From: Alligator mississippiensis
Lineage: Eukaryota > Chordata > Crocodylia > Alligatoridae
Assembly: GCF_030867095.1 (NCBI RefSeq)
Contig: NC_081827.1
Span: forward strand, 21,581,001-21,645,000
Length of the DNA: 64,000 bases
Reading direction: 5' to 3'
The translations under genes were made by a program, and so were the position numbers. Below are positions 57,167 through 64,000 of the stretch, one piece after another. Each line of letters opens with the position of its first letter. Position 1 is the first letter of the stretch. The notes beneath the pieces were generated by a model that was not told the DNA's origin, did not search any database, and saw nothing but the letters and a program-made list of their open reading frames with translations.

Positions 57167-60100
57167 GAGTAAGGCCTATAGATTGGCTGCTGCATTAAAA
57201 TTTTAACTCATTGTGTAGAATGAGCAAGTTCAAGAACATGGGTTTTCTTAGAACCTCAGGTTACAGAACCTGTATTTTGAAGCGTGGTGTTGGTTTCCTG
57301 AGAATAGATACTACAGAGAAGAAACTTAATGGAGGTTTTGACTTGACTATCTGTGGAAAGATTGGGCAAGAAAAAGTTATGTGAATCTTAAAGAGTCAAA
57401 TTGTTCTTGGGAAGTATTCCTTCATTGTTCATAAATGAGCTTTGTGGGTGGAATTTATTTCATATTTTTACTTTACCCCTAGACTAAAGGATCTAGCTAC
57501 AAATATTCTTCTTTACAGCTGTAATGATGCTAATATAGACATGATATATGAGTTGATAGATCTCCCCATCGGCAAAGGCAATCCTATGCCTTGAAATCTC
57601 AGGAGTAAGGATGGTCTGTTTTTGATCCTGTGAAGTACCTCCAGGTCAAAGAATTAAAAAGCAGACAAACTTCACTCCTGAGACTTCAACGCATAGTTTT
57701 CTTTTGGGCAAAGGCAAGCCTACCCGTAGTTACACAGTGCTAATCTGTATTAATGCCATTACAGCTGTAAAATGAATTCAGTCAAGCATGAGTGAATGAC
57801 AGAATTATTGATTCAATCTTAGCTTGCAAAATTCCTTCCACCTTAAACGTTTGTTCAATTGCAGAGTTTCTTTCATTTCTCTTTTGCAAAGAGCCTCTGT
57901 ATAAGTGAAATAAAACATGTTGCTTTTGTATAAATAGACTTTTAATGGAATAAACTTTCTGACATACTGCTTTCCTGGGAAACCTCAGAGCCTTACTTGA
58001 GTTTATTTTTAATTTGATAATGTTTTGCCTTCTGAACATTTGTATGCAAAATGCCTCAACGTATCTAGGCACCTAGTCCTATTGAAATCCATTTCTACCA
58101 TTTATGGTGGTCAGTGCATCAAACCCAAAGCACATTAAGACATTTTCTCAGGTGTCAGTATATCATTAAAACACATACCTAAACAAAGGAATCCATCTCA
58201 TAGAGACTCAATATCTGATGAACCGGAACTGAAAAATACCAGTAAACTACCTCCATCCTGTTTAAGTGTTGCAGTTACATTGAAGTTCATGACACTTGTA
58301 GGTACTTGAGAAAGCATAGAGGCATGAATACACAGACTGTTTTGGATTCACTTCCAAATTAAAGCAGCCTGCACCAAGAACTCAGTTTTGTCAGTGGCCT
58401 CCGCTCTGTAGTATCAGCTGGGCTTCAGTTTTTTCATGAAAAAAGTGTAGTAGCCCTTAAAGCCTGAGGGGAGGAGGCCCTCCCAGACAATAATACCCTT
58501 CCTTGAGCTGGTCTCTGGGAGGAAGCCCCGCTGCCCCTGCTTCTAGGCCAGCAAGCACTTATCCGACGAGCTGATTTGGCAGGCAGAGCTTCTTTGAGAT
58601 TTATAATCTATCGCAATCCAGAGCACTCAGAGAGCCAGCCAGGCGAGTCTTTTGCCAAGAAAGGACATGAGCCAAGATAGCTAGGAAGAGAGATTCTCCT
58701 GTGCTTTCGAGAAAAATGTGTTTCCACTCCTAATATTTCTACGTATTTGGGATACCTTGGGGTACATTCTTTCTAAGACATTTTTCGTGCTGGGGGAGCT
58801 GAGCAAAGACTCTCTTGGTATAGGCAAAGACACAATGCCTGTTCCCCTTTCTGCGGCTGCCAGCCTATTAGACATGACGGCTCCTTTGAGCGTTCTTCTG
58901 TAGTAATGGGTTCCTTTTATCTGAGTCACCAGGTAATGCTCAGCCACAATATGACCCTCAATTAATTCAGCCCTTTTTTTCTGTTCAGAAAGCACCGACA
59001 AATAGATCTGCTTTCTTTCTATTCCACTCCCAATGACTTATGCCACAAACTATTTACTAGTTACTTGGTATTGTTGGTCTATGACTGACCACCCTCAGAG
59101 GGAAAGTTTTTTTGCTTCCTTATGGGATGGCCAAAATGTTTTAAACAGAAATATGTACAAACAATAGTGACTACTACACATTGTATCACAAATTATCAGA
59201 GAAATGTACAGTTGTGCTCCAGATGATGAAGCTTTCAAGTTGACAAGTGTTTTATGAAGAATCCTGAATATATCTGAATATTTGCAACCAACAGCTTAGC
59301 AAGCTCCTGTTTACCTGTGAAACTAATCACAAAACTATGTGTATTATTTGCCCACCTCTGCCTTTTATATTAATGCAACATACTTTGTAGAGGATGATAG
59401 CATATAGTTATAATTTTGTATAATATAAATTTACTGACTGCTCAGATGCAAGCTACTGCTGAAAACCAGGTGTTTACCAAACTGCCTGTGCATGATTTAT
59501 CTTTTTAAGTATAGTCAATTGAAAATATAATTATGCAGATATATCTGATAGAGTGCATAATTTGAGGTCTAGGTAAGCGGCGGCTTTCCACACACAGTAG
59601 AGTATTTCAAGGCCAATGATAGCTAATCTATGTGTTGCAGAGAGCTTTACATAACAGGTTGTCAGTTTTAGTAAGTATTAATTGAGTCTGCCTGAGCCCT
59701 GTGACTTCTCAGTATAAATTAAGTTTAGCAATTTGAGCTTTTCCTCCTAAGGAAGTTGATAGCTGACAGGTGAATTTTCTAACTTGCTTTCATTTAAATA
59801 TATTTAATCTTCTCCATTTATCTTGATCTCTTTCCCTTCTTCCTTTAAATATTTTATCGCTGGTTCAGAATCAATATTTTGAACAGAATAAAGTAAAATG
59901 AATATGTGTCCTCTCAGAAGGATGGGATTCTGTTTTCATGGACTTTTCCTAACAGAAAAATCATAAATCTATTTTCATTTGTAATTGTTGATTTTTCCCT
60001 CCAATGGGACTAGATTTTTAACCATTTTTTATAATAAAGTATATCTGGACTGCTTCCTTTAGTCCTTAACCTGAAGACATTTCCATTATTATAATGGATG

Positions 60101-61394
60101 CCTTCAAAAGTTGTTATATATGTTATCTTTGTCAAGCTCAATCACTGAGGTAGCAAATTTATATTACAAGAAGCTTAACCTTCTTAAATGGTCTTGAGGA
60201 CATTTCTTTTAACCAAGTGATACATTTCTAATGTAAAATATATGCAGTAGGAAAAAGAGGGAGAAAATATGGTTTCTGTGGAAAGGAGGCAAATCTGAGT
60301 CCATCGTGACAAAGGTAAAAGTGTGACCAGCGTTGAAATATCTGATAATACAACATCTTGGAAATCCTGCCTTCTGCAGGTGGGGCTCTGTGGGGGATGG
60401 CATTGCAGCAGCTTATATCAAAACGAAGAGAGGACTGTTCCTTGGTTTTTTTGCCCCAGACTTCTGCTATTTCAGGGACCATTTCACTCTCGTACACTTA
60501 ATCAAGTTTTGTCTTAAAACTATTGGCGGGGGGGGGGGGGGGGTGTTGTGCTCATACTGCTTCTTCTCTCTCTGCTACAAATTGTCTGTGATAGAAACCT
60601 TGCTTTATTTTCCAGCCCAGATGTATTCATACCCAGTTTATACACACTTATCTTTGTGCCAGCATTGTCTTCACCCCTTCCTTGTGTTTATCCCATAATA
60701 AACATATGGGATGCCTCTATCTGGCCACTTTCTAGACCAAATCTAATGACCAGCCACACTATCATGCCTCTCCTCCATGGCAATCCTGCTTGGTTCTGCA
60801 AATTCTTCTGTGTGTGGGGTCCCCACCCCTCCTTGCAGTGTGTTCACAGCTACTATTCAAAACCTGAATAGTCAGTGTCTGACTTCCAGCTCTTGTGTAG
60901 CCCACTTCCTGTCTCTACCCCTCATAATTAGAGCCAAACATAGGAAAGACAAGCAATAGGCAGATCGATTCCTAAAAGGCTTAGGAAGCACGACGTTCCT
61001 TGAGTAGAACCTTCCCAAAAGGCCATCTGCCCTTTATTTATTTTCCTCTGCTTCAGCAGAAGTGCGGAGCCTGCCACAAGGTAATATAGATGGGAAAGGA
61101 ACATAAATGGAAATCAGCCAATCCATTTTGGTCTTCTCTAAAAGGACAGGCTTTCTATGCCCATTCCCTATACCTGTTCCTTCTTAAATTTATCTTTTTT
61201 GAATATGAATGACCATAACTGAGGACAATGTTCCCCATTGATTTCACCAGCACCTTGCCCAATGGCTCCAATACTTGCTTGTCTTTAGTGGAACTACTTT
61301 GCCTGATACTTCCTGGGATCACATTTGCTTTTTCACAGCTACATCATGTAAAAGAAACAGCTGGTTCCTGATACAGCCAAGAAATATGTGGTTT

Positions 61395-61475
61395 CTTTCT
61401 TTCATTTCATTAAATGTGGTTTACATTCAACAATTTATTGTGCCTTTCAAGCACCCTGTTGAAACAGAGCCCCAA
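61395..61475. repeat. Duplicated about 80-bp segment, copy 1
   Basis: TTCAACAATTTATTGTGCCT then TTCAAGCAC occurs here and again at 61989-62035 in the same orientation, with partly similar T-rich sequence before each. The second copy interrupts the LINE at 61830-63140. Confidence 0.6.
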
Positions 61476-61752
61476 ACCATCACAAACTTAAGAGTCTCCC
61501 TGCAAAAGCTGAACTACATACAGTAATGGAGACAAAATTATTTTTAACTAAATTTCCAAATACTTAAAATATCTTGTTTTTTTATACTTGCCTTCTCCAT
61601 CTCACTGTGACATCACAATTAACACATCTAAGAATACAGGACCTGTAGCCATTGTACTCAGATGGGTACATATGATAATTTTAAAGGCTCTGCTTATGAA
61701 TATATGTTTACAGATTTGGCCTCATAGTAAACACTTATGTGTCTTTACTGAA

Positions 61753-61771
61753 CTTTCTTTCTTTCTTTCTT
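61753..61771. repeat. (CTTT)n microsatellite
   Basis: About four to five units. Confidence 0.85.
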
Positions 61772-61829
61772 GAACACCTTTGTTTTGCCTGTGATTGCCA
61801 ATTAACTAATGGTGCTTAGCATAACTGTT

Positions 61830-63140
61830 AGCAGTGACAGCAGTCCCTTGACACAAGGGTGACATCAAGTCACTGGGGAGTCCATAGATGACTGAGGAGG
61901 CCAATCTGAGATCCATATATTTGACTGCAGATGTGGCACATAGTTCCGGATTTCTTTCCTTTCCTTTTCTTTTTTAAATGTGATTAATGTTCAACAATTT
62001 ATTGTGCCTTTCAAGCACTGTATTGAAACAGGGCCCTTTGTCTCTCTCATCTATCTGCTTCCATAGTGAAGTAAATTTGCTCAAAATTATATATACCTGG
62101 TTGTAGATCATGACGCCATTGGGGATGATTGAGTGCTAACTTGCTTGGAATATCACATTTCTTCAGATTGGTCTTCAAGCTGTCTTTCAATCTCTTCTTT
62201 TTCTCACCTCTACACTGGTGACCACTGGTGAATTGGGAGTGTAGGACCTGTTTGGGGTTCTGGTTGTCAGGCATCCTTATGACATGTCCTGTCCAAAGGA
62301 GCTTGGGCCATATAAACATGGCTTCAATGGTGGTGTTTGCTTGAGCTAGAATGCTGGAATTTTGTTCTTCTAACTGATATGGAGGATTTTCTGATGACAT
62401 CTGTAATGGTAAAGTTCCAAAGCTTTCAGGTGTTTCTGATTATGTTCTCCAAATTACACACACATACAACAGGATAGGGATGACAACAGCTTGGTAGAGA
62501 AGAAATTCGGTTTGGGTCCTGATGTCATGATGGTCAGTATGCAGCACTGAAAGATTTTATTCAGTGTTGAAAATCATCCATGTTTACTTTTTGAGAAAAG
62601 TTGCTCCCCAGGTAGGGGAAATGCTTAACATTCTCCAAGGATTGCAGTTTGGAGTGGGTTGCTAAAGTATCTTGGTTTTTGTGAGGATGACAGTGAGTTC
62701 AAATATTGTATATGCATTAAAGAGACAATGAAGAGTAACCAGGAGCTCTTCAATTTAGTGGGCACACATGCTGTGATTATCACTATATTGAAGATCAGTA
62801 ATGGAGGTCTTGGTTATCTTGTTTTTGGGAACATAACTGGTTGATGCTAAGGAGATTCCTGTCCATGCAATACTGGATAGTGACTCCAGATAGAAGTCTA
62901 TCAACAATGAAATGTGGAATAGCTGAGATATAGATAGAAAAAAGTGCTGGTACAATCACACATCCTTGCTTGACTCCAGTTCTAATAGTGAAAGGGTCCA
63001 TTTTTAAGCTATTGCTTAGGATGGTTGCTGTCATGTCATGCCATGATAATGGTAACAGATTTTGGTGGGCACCTATATCTCATCAGGCTCTTCCTTAGTG
63101 CCTCTCTGTTGATCGAATCAAAGTCTGTTTTGGGAACCAG
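61830..63140 (-). mobile_element. Decayed non-LTR retrotransposon (LINE), not CR1
   Basis: On the minus strand the order is reverse transcriptase core, downstream region and C-terminal zinc finger, spread over several frames. A foreign segment (about 61950-62040) lies between the last two parts. The text differs from CR1. The KLLWTGHVIRMPD block recalls LINE clades whose ORF ends in a C2H2 finger (I think of R4/Dong or RTE-like lines), but I do not fix the clade. Confidence 0.7.
61880..63140 (-). pseudogene. LINE reverse transcriptase and C-terminal finger remnant
   Basis: Reading 63140 downward: TDFDSINREALRKSLMRYRC (the reverse transcriptase block with the first catalytic Asp), then IRTGVKQGCVIVPALFSIYI (the TGV-QGC motif), then ITDLQYSDNHSMCAH. 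The last should be the catalytic Y-ADD and here reads Y-SDN, so a catalytic Asp is lost. Next come WPKLLWTGHVIRMPDNQNPK and KKRLKDSLKTNLKKC (62047-62400). The end is CHICSQIYGSQIGLLSHLW, a C2H2 finger whose final histidine is lost (61880-61950). Frame changes occur near 62960 and between 62400 and 62755. The copy is dead and old. Confidence 0.7.
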
Positions 63141-64000
63141 ACTTCTAGAAAGACACAAACAAACTAGAAAGAGTCCAAGGGAGAGCAAGAACAATGACTA
63201 GAGGTCTATGTTTGCTAAAAAAGCAATGGCTTCACAGAAAAAAAATGAGGTAAGAACCTAACTCAAGATCATTCTCTCAATGTAAACGCATATCTTCTTT
63301 GCTAAAGGTTTATTTTGCTGATAAATTGAGTCTATATGGAGGTAAATCCAGAAGGGTGGCAGTTTTGGGCATATTACCATGCATCAGGATTGTAATGTTT
63401 GTCATGATCCTAACCACCATGTCCATGTCCAAGCCCTGCATTTCCTCTTGTACGTACCTTTTGCTTGTTGTAGGTACCTCCTTGCTGGATTGTTTTAGAA
63501 AGGTGCCTACATCTTCCCATTTACTATATAGACACCTTGCCAGTTGGGTTTATCCTCCTGGGGACAGGCACATAAATTTTAAATACTGCAAAACTAAGTG
63601 AAGGCATCTAGGTCAGCTTGGATCAGGCCCATGTTTCATGCCATTAGTAGGTCCAGGATACACTTTTGATACTAATAAAAGAGAAGTCATTTTCCAACAA
63701 ATGGTGCATTATCTATTTTATCTTTCATGAACAGTGTTCTTGAAAGCTTGTACTCTCTTTCTATTTATTTCTTATTTAGTTATATGTAACATATATCATA
63801 TTTGCATAGTCTATAATGGTGCACATCTACCCTGCCTTCTGACTGATTTCACACTACCTAGATCTCTCTGATATACTATAACTAGCATAAAAGATATTCA
63901 AAGAGGTTTTCAGCCTTGCTTGCTTATTTCCCTCTGTAATGCAGCTAGGATCAGCACCACTCACCTGCTGCCTTCTCCCACTCTCCCTGTATCTCCTGCT
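63141..64000. other. Unassigned right end of the window
   Basis: A 100-codon plus frame (63299-63601) has no recognisable domain. The first 100 bases may still be LINE sequence. Nothing else supported. Confidence 0.35.

Larger units (their letters stand above)
56607..61829. other. Long unassigned, mostly unique stretch
   Basis: About 5.2 kb with few repeats. It includes a CATT microsatellite, a 16-base G run at 60528-60543, an imperfect inverted repeat at 57589-57612 / 57675-57698, and a 106-codon minus frame at 58681-59001 without a recognised domain. I see no exon signal that I can defend. Confidence 0.4.

Noticed and set aside
58681-59001. 106-codon minus-strand frame as a host exon
   Set aside because: Composition is protein-like, but I recognise no family and see no convincing splice sites. 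Left as unassigned; conservation would decide.

Overview
This window looks like non-coding nuclear DNA of a sauropsid. A crocodilian is my first guess and a turtle the second. The reasons are CR1 LINE pieces with the usual 3' end, Penelope-like retroelements (PLEs) with a GIY-YIG endonuclease, long solo LTRs, and many fold-back DNA elements whose ends read TCTACAC or GGGCTGTGCGAA. I see no host exon, no tRNA or rRNA gene, no CRISPR array and no bacterial-type operon. Nearly all of the open frames are chance frames in GC-rich repeats, or broken retroelement frames. The assignment is recognition by eye; no search was run.

Layout: 1-940 holds two TCTACAC-ended fold-back elements. 1021-2830 is a head-to-head pair of PLE copies inside one 12-bp target duplication. 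3.5-6.3 kb has a duplicated 115-bp segment on either side of a GTGCAAAGC-ended fold-back element. 8165-9180 is a second head-to-head PLE insertion. 9.6-11.9 kb is two more fold-back elements with GC-rich cores. 11.9-16.3 kb is mostly unique AT-rich DNA with a tiny mariner-like palindrome. 16.4-17.5 kb is a solo LTR. 18.6-22.5 kb is a broken CR1 LINE carrying a 1.8-kb LTR-like insert, a 269-bp insert and a small internal inversion. A CpG-rich solo LTR lies at 26.57-27.15 kb. 28.4-30.5 kb holds an unusual nested-palindrome element, then a TCTACAC element split by a solo LTR. 34.8-40.4 kb has a hAT-like element and more fold-back elements. 43.2-49.1 kb is a mixed repeat patch that includes a third kind of PLE end. 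51.6-56.6 kb is one TCTACAC element blown apart by about 4.5 kb of nested inserts. 56.6-61.8 kb is largely unique, and 61.8-63.1 kb is a decayed minus-strand LINE with a reverse transcriptase block and a C-terminal zinc finger.

The most interesting system is the PLE group. Two independent insertions share the same odd shape: two copies joined 5'-to-5' with 3' ends outward, one target duplication around the pair, and the same 37-bp extra end on the left only. Their 3' regions hold a motif that fits a minimal hammerhead ribozyme with the self-complementary stem III (AGCT) expected of a dimer-acting form. PLE hammerheads are known from published work on other animals; this reading here is mine and needs a folding and alignment test.
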